From Clostridia bacterium (GTDB lineage: Bacteria; Bacillota; Clostridia; Christensenellales; CALWSW01), in the NCBI GenBank assembly GCA_019421925.1, contig JAHZEH010000083.1, positions 1-7,731 on the forward strand: a stretch of DNA of 7,731 bases, in the 5' to 3' direction. Below, piece by piece: positions 1-5,367 of this stretch. The position numbers and the translations under genes are program-made. The first letter of the stretch is position 1, and each line of letters opens with the position of its first letter. The notes beneath the pieces are model-generated. The model searched no databases. It was not told the DNA's origin and saw only the letters and a list, made by a program, of their open reading frames with translations.

Positions 1-362
1 AGGGAGACCGAATCGTTGAGCTTCATCTGCTCCAGTTTCTCGGTGCCCAGGTCTGCCATCCCATAGAAGCGCATGGTCTCGGGCTGATAGACAAATTCAA
101 TGGCGCTGGTCAGGGGGACGTTGTTGTAGCTGGTGCCAAGGGTGTACATCTCGCGGTAATCACCCGGGCCGATAAGCATCTGGGCGATCTTCTCCTCGAC
201 AATCTCCTTGGGCATCATGTTTTTTCCGTCAATATACTTGGTCTCCGTGGCAGTTGTGTAGGCGTCCACTTCCCCGCCGGCCGTCTGTCCCCCTTCCTGG
301 GCGCAGGCGGTCAGGCTGAGGGCCAACATCAGGGAGAGAACAAGGCACAGATACTTTTTCAT
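1..362 (-). CDS. Lipoprotein, probable split-barrel FMN-binding (PNPOx-like) protein, partial
   Basis: Reading from ATG 362-360 to the left edge gives 120 complete residues; the C-terminus lies outside the window. Residues 1-20 form a lipoprotein signal: KK, a hydrophobic core, then a lipobox L17-T18-A19-C20, so the protein should be lipid-anchored outside the cell. After a short Gly/Gln/Thr-rich linker, residues 50-120 resemble the pyridoxamine-phosphate-oxidase-like split barrel. The pattern is a helix (KEIVEEKIAQML), then TLGTSYNNVPLTSAIEFVYQ, then RFYGMADLGTEKLEQMKLN, matching the family's 'access to P-x-x-x-x-x-F-x-Y / t-x-x-K-x-x-x-l-x-x-n' layout. This is fold recognition by eye. FMN or another flavin/haem cofactor is expected from the family but not proven. 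The start is fixed by AAGGAGG eight bases upstream and a strong promoter at 410-438. Its leader and signal peptide closely resemble those of the triheme gene at 1643-3247, suggesting a shared pathway and co-regulation. Confidence 0.62.
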   Translation of the reverse strand, partial: MKKYLCLVLSLMLALSLTACAQEGGQTAGGEVDAYTTATETKYIDGKNMMPKEIVEEKIAQMLIGPGDYREMYTLGTSYNNVPLTSAIEFVYQPETMRFYGMADLGTEKLEQMKLNDSVS

Positions 363-409
363 AATTCTTCCTCCTTCGGCCGGCAAGCATGCGGCCTCAT
401 GTTATCTAT

Positions 410-438
410 AGTATAAGGTATCGTATTTATATTGTCAA
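410..438 (-). promoter_or_regulatory. Sigma-A-type promoter of the FMN-type lipoprotein gene
   Basis: On the minus strand TTGACA (438-433) is followed after 17 bases by TATACT (415-410). This is a perfect -35 and a 5/6 -10 at ideal spacing, about 48 bases before the ATG at 362. The surrounding 36 bases (444-409) are 30/36 identical to the promoter region at 3308-3273. The downstream leader contains AAGGAGG just before the start. Confidence 0.8.
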
Positions 439-441
439 CCA

Positions 442-483
442 ATTCACATGAGTTTGTAATATTCGGAATAAAAACATGTGAAT
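442..483. repeat. 9-bp perfect inverted repeat upstream of the -35 box
   Basis: ATTCACATG (442-450) and CATGTGAAT (475-483) are perfect inverted repeats separated by 24 bases. The arm nearer the promoter ends four bases before the -35 hexamer, so the pair could be an operator bound by a dimer or looped by two dimers. No equivalent pair is present at the sister promoter near 3300. It could also be chance or part of an mRNA 3' structure; function is not shown. Confidence 0.4.
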
Positions 484-488
484 CAAAG

Positions 489-530
489 CAAAAAAAAGGA
501 CGGTTCCCGTCTTTTCATCCGGGAACCGTC
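489..530 (-). terminator. Rho-independent terminator of the lipoprotein operon
   Basis: A perfect 11-bp stem, GACGGTTCCCG (499-509) and CGGGAACCGTC (520-530), has a 10-base loop. On the minus strand it is followed by CC and a run of T (A-tract 490-497 on the plus strand). It sits about 39 bases past the stop codon at 569-571 and separates the two-gene operon from the promoter at 410-438. Confidence 0.9.
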
Positions 531-568
531 TGAATCGTCTGCCTGGCCCTTGGGGCCGCATGCAGAGG

Positions 569-1627
569 TTACTTGACTGTAAACACAACGCTGGAAGCCA
601 GCGGAGACACCTGCCCCTCTGCTGTGCGGGCACGCACATCCATCTTGTAGACGCCCGGGGCCTGCGTGGTATAGCCAAAGGACCAGTACACCCAGCGCTC
701 ACTGGTGGCGTCCTTGGTTTCGCATGCGTTCCAGGTCTCGCCGCCGTCCAGGGAAAATTCCACCGCAGCAATGGCGCTGCCGCAATCGTCTGCATAGCCC
801 TCAAAGATGATCTGATCGCCCACGGCAAAGGACTCCTCCGGCATGCGGTTGACGATATTCACCTTGGCGCGGCAGGCGTCCGCAGCTGTGTCCACAGCGG
901 GAACCTCCTCCTCGGCGGTCAGCTCGATCTCCATCACGCGGCGGGTGAAATACTTCGCCACAGTATCGGGCATCCAGACCTGCAGGGGGGCGCCCTGGCT
1001 GTCGGGCAGGTCCTGGCCGCCGATCTGCCAGACCAGGAGCGCGTCTTTTTCCAGCACATAGTCCAGAGGGAGGGGCAGGCCATAGCCCTCGTCGCCGCGG
1101 AACGTGATGGTGTTTGCGCCCTCCTCCACGCCCGCCAGCTCCAGGATATCGGCCACGCGCACACCCGTTACCTGGGCGTTGGCCACGGCGGATCCGGTGC
1201 CGCAGGAACATGCCATAGTACGGGTGGCGGATCCCTTCTCCCGAAGCTGAGCAAGGGAGAGGCTCTGGGACTTTTTGATGCTACCCCGGAGATTCACGTA
1301 ATAATTCTCACGCTCCACCCCGCCATAGGCAAAGCCGGGCTTGGCGCACATGGCGGTAGCGGCGGTGCCAAAGAGGTTAAAGACCTCATCGGCGGGCGTG
1401 AGCACATCCTGGCGGAAGGAGAATTCGCCCTGCACGTTGGCGACCTTGGCATAAGTTTCGTCCTGGCGCAGGGAGAGGCTGCCCGCCAGCCCGGCAGCGG
1501 GCGCTGCCGCCTCCTGGACAGGAGCGGCGGCCACAGGGGCAACAGGGGCGCCCTGCTGAGCGCAGCCGGTCAGCAGGGCGGCGGCGCCGGTCAGGGCGCT
1601 GACAGTTTTGAGCGTGTTCCGTTTCAT
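569..1627 (-). CDS. Sulfite-oxidase-fold molybdopterin-binding lipoprotein
   Basis: This 352-residue protein has a lipoprotein signal (lipobox L18-L19-T20-G21-C22) and a Pro/Ala/Val/Gln-rich linker (about 23-50). Residues about 80-236 match the oxidoreductase molybdopterin-binding domain (PF00174 fold): TMAC at 137-140 in the place of the Mo-ligating cysteine, then GVRVADILELAGV, GDEGYGLPLPLDYVL, and DALLVWQIGGQDLP. Residues about 250-352 are the Mo-co dimerisation/Ig-like domain, with the hallmark VEFSLDGGETW (289-299). Family enzymes oxidise sulfite or reduce S- and N-oxides; no substrate can be assigned here. C140-S-C142 replaces the usual C-A-G-N context, and the phosphate-contacting VKW region is TRRV, so cofactor binding may be altered. 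The N-terminus K2-R3-N-T-L6-K7 loosely resembles a KR-variant Tat motif. It starts 15 bases after the upstream gene's stop; its AAAGGAGG RBS overlaps that TAA, implying translational coupling. No CxxCH haem motif is present, so electrons would pass to a partner, plausibly the triheme paralogue. Confidence 0.85.
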   Translation of the reverse strand: MKRNTLKTVSALTGAAALLTGCAQQGAPVAPVAAAPVQEAAAPAAGLAGSLSLRQDETYAKVANVQGEFSFRQDVLTPADEVFNLFGTAATAMCAKPGFAYGGVERENYYVNLRGSIKKSQSLSLAQLREKGSATRTMACSCGTGSAVANAQVTGVRVADILELAGVEEGANTITFRGDEGYGLPLPLDYVLEKDALLVWQIGGQDLPDSQGAPLQVWMPDTVAKYFTRRVMEIELTAEEEVPAVDTAADACRAKVNIVNRMPEESFAVGDQIIFEGYADDCGSAIAAVEFSLDGGETWNACETKDATSERWVYWSFGYTTQAPGVYKMDVRARTAEGQVSPLASSVVFTVK

Positions 1628-1642
1628 GTTCCTGTTCCTCCT

Positions 1643-3247
1643 TTACTGCGCGTTGATGAGGAGCATATCCGGGGTCTCGCTGACACGTCCGGAAGCGGTC
1701 ACGGCGCGGGCAGCGATGACATAGGCGCCCTCCTCGGGGGTAAAAGTAAAGGTCCAGTGGGTCCAGACGCCATCCTTGACGCCGGTGGTCTCATAGGTGG
1801 TCCAGGTGGCGCCCCGGTCCATGGAGATCTCCACCGCCACGATGGGATCGTCATAGGCGTCGGCAAAGCCCTCCAGAGTAAGCGGCTCATAGGCGGGGAA
1901 TATCTGCCCGTCCTTGGTTGTCAGGAAGGCGCAGCAGGGCTTGTTCATGTAGCCGGTCTCCCGGTCCTCATGCTCCCAGCCGGTATACAGATAAAGTTCC
2001 TCCACCGGGTCGGCGGCAACGGTCAGCTTGTTCACCTGTTTGACGCAGCAGGGCGCGCCCATTCCGCCAACCCATGCCCACAGGGGATAGCCCTCGGCCA
2101 TCTTCAGGCGGCGGCCGTTGATCTCATAGACCAGCAGGGCGTCGTGGGTGTCAAGATAATCCAGCAGGACGGGATATACGCAGACCTCGTCGGGCGGTGC
2201 GTTGTACACCTCAATCGCGCCCTCCTGAACGCCCGCCTTCTCCAGAAGCGCCTGAATCGGGATGCCGGTCACCTCGCAGGTGGCGGTCAGGCCGCCCGGA
2301 GCGGGATCATAGGTGCAGTGCAGGGTCATGACCTTCGTCTCGGAGCCGATCTCCTCGATCATCTGGGGCAGCGTCATGGTGAAAGGATTGTCAACCATGC
2401 CGTCAACCGTCACTTCCCAGGTATCAAAGACAGCGGGATCGGGCTCCAAGCCGTTCTCATAGCCGTCGTAGACCATGTAGTCCGTAAAGCCGCTAACCCA
2501 GTTGAGCGAGAAGATATCCTCCGAATCGCTCAGCGTGGTCTGATCGTAGGCAAACTGTGCGTCCACCGCATCGGAAGCGACGTCGTTGACGCCGCGGTAA
2601 CGGCTGTATTTGACCACGTCCCACATCTCGATCTCGCCGGACTTCATGTCGACGTCGTGGCAGGAGAGGCAGGTGCCACCCATATCGGCAAAGGCTTTCC
2701 CGCTGTGATAACCGTGCAGATAGGAGGCCATGCCGTAATCCTCCGTCACGTAGCCGTGGGTCACCTCATGGCAGTTGATGCAGTGCTCAACGGTCACCTC
2801 CGTGCCGCCAACCAGCTTGATATCCATATGCCCCTGGGGCATGCTGTGGACCAGCTCGCGCAGGTCGTCATGGCAGGCGAAGCAGCCGCGCCCGTCGCTG
2901 TTGAGGACGTAGGTGTTGAAGCCGCTGCCGTCGGTGGGCGTGCGCTGAACCTTAACGCCGTTTTCAAGCGTTTTAACAGCTGGGGCATACTCAAGCTGCA
3001 GCGCCGCGTCCGCTGCCGCCAGATCCTGCTCCACGTGGTAGGGGTCGTAGGGCGTAGGCGCCGGTTCCGCGGTGGGCTCCGCGGGGGTCTGTGTGGGTTC
3101 CGGTTCTGCGGCGGGTTCTGCGGTGGGCACGGCGGCACCGCTTGTCTGCGGCGCTTCTGTCTGGGCCGGAGGCGCAGCGGTCTGTGAGCAGGCGATCAGG
3201 CTGAACGCCATCAACAAACAGAGGACCAAGCAAAAGTACTTTTTCAT
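1643..3247 (-). CDS. Triheme cytochrome c fused to a sulfite-oxidase-fold molybdopterin domain, lipoprotein
   Basis: This 534-residue protein has a Sec-type lipoprotein signal with lipobox L17-I18-A19-C20 and no Tat motif. Residues 22-66 form a Pro/Ala/Glu/Thr-rich linker of the kind used to span the cell wall. Three c-type haem sites follow: CFACH (122-126), CINCH (156-160) and CLSCH (193-197). Spare histidines at 134, 140, 155, 164, 178 and 181 could serve as distal ligands. Residues about 275-412 are a PF00174-like domain: TWEVTVDGMVDNPF, TLHC with C311 as candidate Mo ligand, GIPIQALLEKAGV, DALLVYEINGRRL and GAPCCVKQV with K403. Residues about 450-534 are the Mo-co dimerisation/Ig-like domain (VAVEISMDRGATW at 470-482). 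The haem-then-Moco order recalls animal sulfite oxidase, but with c-type haems. Likely role: extracellular electron transfer to or from a small oxyanion or organic oxide; substrate unknown. The start is set by an AAGGGGGA RBS and the promoter at 3274-3302. It is the first gene of an operon with its haem-less paralogue. Confidence 0.88.
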   Translation of the reverse strand: MKKYFCLVLCLLMAFSLIACSQTAAPPAQTEAPQTSGAAVPTAEPAAEPEPTQTPAEPTAEPAPTPYDPYHVEQDLAAADAALQLEYAPAVKTLENGVKVQRTPTDGSGFNTYVLNSDGRGCFACHDDLRELVHSMPQGHMDIKLVGGTEVTVEHCINCHEVTHGYVTEDYGMASYLHGYHSGKAFADMGGTCLSCHDVDMKSGEIEMWDVVKYSRYRGVNDVASDAVDAQFAYDQTTLSDSEDIFSLNWVSGFTDYMVYDGYENGLEPDPAVFDTWEVTVDGMVDNPFTMTLPQMIEEIGSETKVMTLHCTYDPAPGGLTATCEVTGIPIQALLEKAGVQEGAIEVYNAPPDEVCVYPVLLDYLDTHDALLVYEINGRRLKMAEGYPLWAWVGGMGAPCCVKQVNKLTVAADPVEELYLYTGWEHEDRETGYMNKPCCAFLTTKDGQIFPAYEPLTLEGFADAYDDPIVAVEISMDRGATWTTYETTGVKDGVWTHWTFTFTPEEGAYVIAARAVTASGRVSETPDMLLINAQ

Positions 3248-3273
3248 AATTCTTCCCCCTTCCTATAAATTCT

Positions 3274-3302
3274 AATATAATTTATCGTTTTTGTTTTGTC
3301 AA
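3274..3302 (-). promoter_or_regulatory. Sigma-A-type promoter of the triheme/Moco operon
   Basis: On the minus strand TTGACA (3302-3297) and TATATT (3279-3274) are separated by exactly 17 bases, 27 bases before the ATG at 3247. The -35 is a perfect match and the -10 is 5/6. It shares the upstream AATTGG and the spacer element ACGATA with the promoter at 410-438. Confidence 0.82.
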
Positions 3303-3354
3303 CCAATTTATCTCTTTTCTGTTCTTCTTTCCAAGCCATGCGTCAAAAGAAAAC

Positions 3355-3381
3355 AAAAAAAAGACGGCTGAGCGTCTTTTT
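3355..3381 (-). terminator. Terminator of the lipid kinase gene
   Basis: AAAAAGACG (3358-3366) and CGTCTTTTT (3373-3381) form a hairpin with a 6-base loop. Read on the minus strand, the hairpin is followed by eight T residues (3362-3355), then a G and more T-rich sequence. It lies about 28 bases past the kinase stop codon. The stem has only four G/C-containing central pairs plus A-T pairs, and the plus-strand side is also T-rich, but no plus-strand gene ends here. Confidence 0.75.
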
Positions 3382-3408
3382 CTCTTCCTTTTTTAATATT
3401 AGCTCCTC

Positions 3409-4287
3409 TCAGACATCCGCCGGTGCGATCACCTGCAGCGCCCTGGGCAGAACCTCCAGAACAACCCGCTCCCCGGCCTGGACGATCTCTCCGTCGACGT
3501 TGAGCGTCATGGCTCCGGGGGAGATAATCTCCACCCGCCTGGCCTTCCCCATGTGTACAATTTTGTTCCCCGCGTGCCTGCCCTTGATGAAACTGGGCAA
3601 AAAACGCAGAACTGTCCAAAGGCCCGCCGGCTCAACCAGGCAGATGTCCAGCATCCCACTGTCCACCCGGGCGTTTGGCAGAACCCGCATGCCGCCGCCA
3701 TAATCCGTTCCCTTGCCCGCAGCCAGCAGAAAATAGGCGCCCTCCCGGCGCTCTCCATCCATGTCCAGCTCCAGGGATATCCCCTTGAAGCTGAGGAGGG
3801 CGCTGAATACCCCCGCCACATAGCTCAGCTTACCCAGCCATAAAAAGCGCCGGCTCCGGCGCACCACCTCCACGTCAAAGCCCACGGAGGAGATATTGAG
3901 GCCCACCACATCCCCCGCCCGCATGGCGTCCACCGGTCGGGCCCGCCCGGTGAGAAGCAGCTTGGCGGCCTCCGTGGGGTCCTGTGGGATGCCGAGACAG
4001 CGGCAATAGTCGTTGCCCGTCCCGGCGGGAATGACGCCCAAAGCCGTATTTGTGCGGATCAGGCCCCGCCCCACCTCGCATACCGTCCCGTCTCCCCCCA
4101 CGGCCACAACCAGGTCCATGCCCTCGCCCGCCGCCTGGGCGGCTAGAGACGTGGCCTCCCCCGGCCTGCTGCTCCTGTGTATGTGATAAGTGTGGCCCGT
4201 CTGATCGAGCACCTCGCCCGCCGCCTCCATCGCTTTGAGGGATCTGCCCCTCCCTGCGACGGGATTGACAATAAAACAGATTCGCAT
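3409..4287 (-). CDS. Diacylglycerol kinase-like lipid kinase (DgkB/YegS family)
   Basis: This 292-residue protein is of usual family length. Starting at MRICFIVNP, the catalytic-domain motifs appear in order: N8-P-x-A-G12, the nucleotide-binding GGDGT (64-68), PAGTGND (87-93), GGGMRVLPNARVDSGMLD (about 198-214) and VDGE (264-267). These define the DAGK_cat/NAD-kinase-like fold, which phosphorylates diacylglycerol or a related lipid with ATP at the cytoplasmic membrane face. In Gram-positive bacteria DgkB recycles diacylglycerol left by lipoteichoic acid synthesis; the exact lipid here is not determined. The frame is open to 4392, but ATG 4285-4287 is preferred. It begins exactly at the conserved first beta strand, follows GGGGAAGG, and lies downstream of the predicted promoter at 4392-4420. 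The gene is divergent from the DUF368 gene, suggesting a shared role in membrane or cell-wall lipid turnover. It ends at its own terminator. Confidence 0.92.
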   Translation of the reverse strand: MRICFIVNPVAGRGRSLKAMEAAGEVLDQTGHTYHIHRSSRPGEATSLAAQAAGEGMDLVVAVGGDGTVCEVGRGLIRTNTALGVIPAGTGNDYCRCLGIPQDPTEAAKLLLTGRARPVDAMRAGDVVGLNISSVGFDVEVVRRSRRFLWLGKLSYVAGVFSALLSFKGISLELDMDGERREGAYFLLAAGKGTDYGGGMRVLPNARVDSGMLDICLVEPAGLWTVLRFLPSFIKGRHAGNKIVHMGKARRVEIISPGAMTLNVDGEIVQAGERVVLEVLPRALQVIAPADV

Positions 4288-4391
4288 ATCCTTCCCCAAT
4301 TCATGGTATTGCTCCCGGGCGGCAGGCCGCTCCCGGCCCCGGCAAATCGCCCGGCCTGAAATCATTCGCTCTTTTTCTCCCAAACCCTGCA

Positions 4392-4420
4392 ATTATTTTT
4401 GTCCCTCCAGCGTGGCGCAA
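4392..4420 (-). promoter_or_regulatory. Possible promoter of the lipid kinase gene
   Basis: On the minus strand TTGCGC (4420-4415) and AATAAT (4397-4392) are spaced by 17 bases, matching the consensus at 4/6 and 5/6. This would give a leader of roughly 100 bases, GC-rich near its middle. The -35 region overlaps that of the divergent promoter, so the two could compete or share a regulator. Confidence 0.45.
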
Positions 4421-4440
4421 ACAGCGGTATATGCTATAAT
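4412..4440 (+). promoter_or_regulatory. Extended -10 promoter for the DUF368 gene
   Basis: TATAAT at 4435-4440 is a perfect -10 preceded by TGC (4432-4434), an extended -10. The -35 position (4412-4417, GTGGCG) is poor at 3/6, which extended -10 promoters tolerate. The start codon at 4491 is about 50 bases downstream. Confidence 0.65.
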
Positions 4441-4474
4441 AAAAAAGCGTTTTCCATTGATTCATCCAATGTAA

Positions 4475-4482
4475 AGAAAGGA
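4475..4482 (+). promoter_or_regulatory. Ribosome-binding site pointing to ATG 4491
   Basis: AGAAAGGA lies eight bases before ATG 4491-4493. It matters because it marks 4491 as the natural start of the DUF368 gene, whereas the body of the gene is open only in another frame. The alternative GTG at 4532 has only GAGGG at 4515-4519, 12 bases away, which is weaker. Confidence 0.65.
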
Positions 4483-4490
4483 TTTTCCCC

Positions 4491-4531
4491 ATGCAATACA
4501 TTGTCAACGTACTCGAGGGCATTGCCCTGGC
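4491..4531 (+). other. Out-of-frame 5' end of the DUF368 gene
   Basis: From ATG 4491 the peptide starts MQYIVNVLEGIAL, which looks like the normal N-terminus of a DUF368 protein (a short hydrophobic helix ending '(K/E)GI-x-(M/L)G'). It then runs into unrelated sequence and stops at 4763. The family motif expected next, PGVSGGTMAV, continues in the frame of 4532 without its PG. The geometry fits a deletion of 3n+1 bases between about 4521 and 4535. It is either a real disruption or a sequencing/assembly error. Confidence 0.6.
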
Positions 4532-5293
4532 GTGTCCGGAGGCACAATGGCCGTCGTCATGGGCATCTACGACCGAATCCTTGCCCCTCTATCCTTGGAC
4601 TTCAAGGCCATCAGGAAGGACTGGCGCTTCCTCTGCGCCCTCGCGGCCGGTGTGGCCGTCGGCCTGGTGGCCTTTGCCAAGCTGGTCAGCTTCCTGCTGC
4701 AAAACCATCCCATGCCCACCAACTTCTTCTTCATCGGCCTCATTCTGGGCAGCCTGCCCATGATCTTCCGCAAGGCCCAGACCAACCAGAAGGGCGAGAA
4801 AGCGGGGATCAAATTCCGCCATGTGCTCATTTTCGCCGCGGCTCTGGGCGTCATGATTCTGACCACCCTGCTCAAGCCCGGCGAGGCGGCCGGTCTCATC
4901 ACTTCCCCCACCCTCCTGCAGGTTTTGCTCCTCTTCCTCTCCGGCGTGGTGGCCGCCGTCGCCATGATTATCCCCGGCATCAGCGGCTCTTTCCTGCTGT
5001 TGGTCATGGGCACATACAGCTCGGTAATCGGAGCGGTCTCCTCTTTTAACTTTGCCGTACTCCTGCCCGCTGGTCTGGGAATCGCAGCGGGCCTGATCTT
5101 TGGCGCCAGGCTGGTGCGCTTCTTGATGCGCGCCTGTCCCCAGGAGACCTACAGCGCCATCCTGGGCCTGGTGGGCGGCTCTATCGCAGCCATCTATCCC
5201 GGCTTCTCCTTCGATTTGACGGGGCTGGTCTCCCTTCTTGTCCTGCTTGCCGGCGCGGCAATCGCCTGGTGGATGGGCCACAGAGAAGGTTGA
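4532..5293 (+). CDS. DUF368 (PopT-like polyprenyl-phosphate translocase) membrane protein, 5' end disrupted
   Basis: The open frame from GTG 4532 encodes 253 residues: a multi-spanning hydrophobic protein with SGGTMAVVMGIYDRIL at its very start and the second family motif IIPGISGSFLLLVMGTY at 146-162. Hydrophobic segments lie near 33-55, 65-79, 97-113, 127-147, 151-170, 173-192, 208-223 and 229-247. DUF368 members (PF04018) have been shown to act as undecaprenyl-phosphate (C55-P) transporters named PopT, recycling the carrier lipid to the inner face; this role is transferred by family. Family proteins usually begin 20-40 residues earlier and carry PGVSGGT, whose PG is lost here. The upstream start at 4491 is out of frame, so the ORF may be a pseudogene, may be translated from a weak GTG start, or may reflect a sequence error. 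The C-terminus, ending REG, looks complete. It is divergent from a lipid kinase, with the BTAD regulator starting 74 bases downstream. Confidence 0.8.
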   Translation: MSGGTMAVVMGIYDRILAPLSLDFKAIRKDWRFLCALAAGVAVGLVAFAKLVSFLLQNHPMPTNFFFIGLILGSLPMIFRKAQTNQKGEKAGIKFRHVLIFAAALGVMILTTLLKPGEAAGLITSPTLLQVLLLFLSGVVAAVAMIIPGISGSFLLLVMGTYSSVIGAVSSFNFAVLLPAGLGIAAGLIFGARLVRFLMRACPQETYSAILGLVGGSIAAIYPGFSFDLTGLVSLLVLLAGAAIAWWMGHREG

Positions 5294-5296
5294 GTC

Positions 5297-5325
5297 TGTA
5301 CAATCCCGCCACAAAATGTTATACT
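5297..5325 (+). promoter_or_regulatory. Promoter of the BTAD regulator gene
   Basis: TGTACA (5297-5302, 4/6 to the -35 consensus) and TATACT (5320-5325, 5/6 to -10) are spaced by 17 bases. A TG at 5317-5318 gives an extended -10. It begins just after the DUF368 stop at 5293 and lies about 43 bases before ATG 5368, so the regulator is probably transcribed on its own. Confidence 0.65.
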
Positions 5326-5367
5326 AACTGTCAAGTATCGGATTATTGGCCTGAAAGGGGTGTCAAT

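Noticed and set aside
387..563. 10-bp inverted repeat GCATGCGGCC (387-396) / GGCCGCATGC (554-563) flanking the gap between two lipoprotein genes
   Set aside because: The arms contain the palindrome GCATGC, are 157 bases apart and show no mobile-element features between them; chance is likely in this base composition.
560..3187. 875-codon open frame on the plus strand opposite the two Moco lipoprotein genes
   Set aside because: It is antisense to two genes with clear domains, signal peptides and RBSs. Its translation is low-complexity Gly/His/Val-rich sequence typical of a GC-rich shadow frame.
4288..4392. N-terminal extension of the lipid kinase to an upstream ATG at 4392
   Set aside because: The extra 35 residues are Arg/Glu-rich without family similarity and would start upstream of the predicted transcription start. 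MRICFIVNP at 4287 matches the normal family N-terminus.
5269..5367. N-terminal extension of the BTAD regulator starting inside the DUF368 gene
   Set aside because: The ATG at 5368 has a good AAAGGGG RBS, follows a clear promoter at 5297-5325, and begins right before the conserved IQLLGSF strand.
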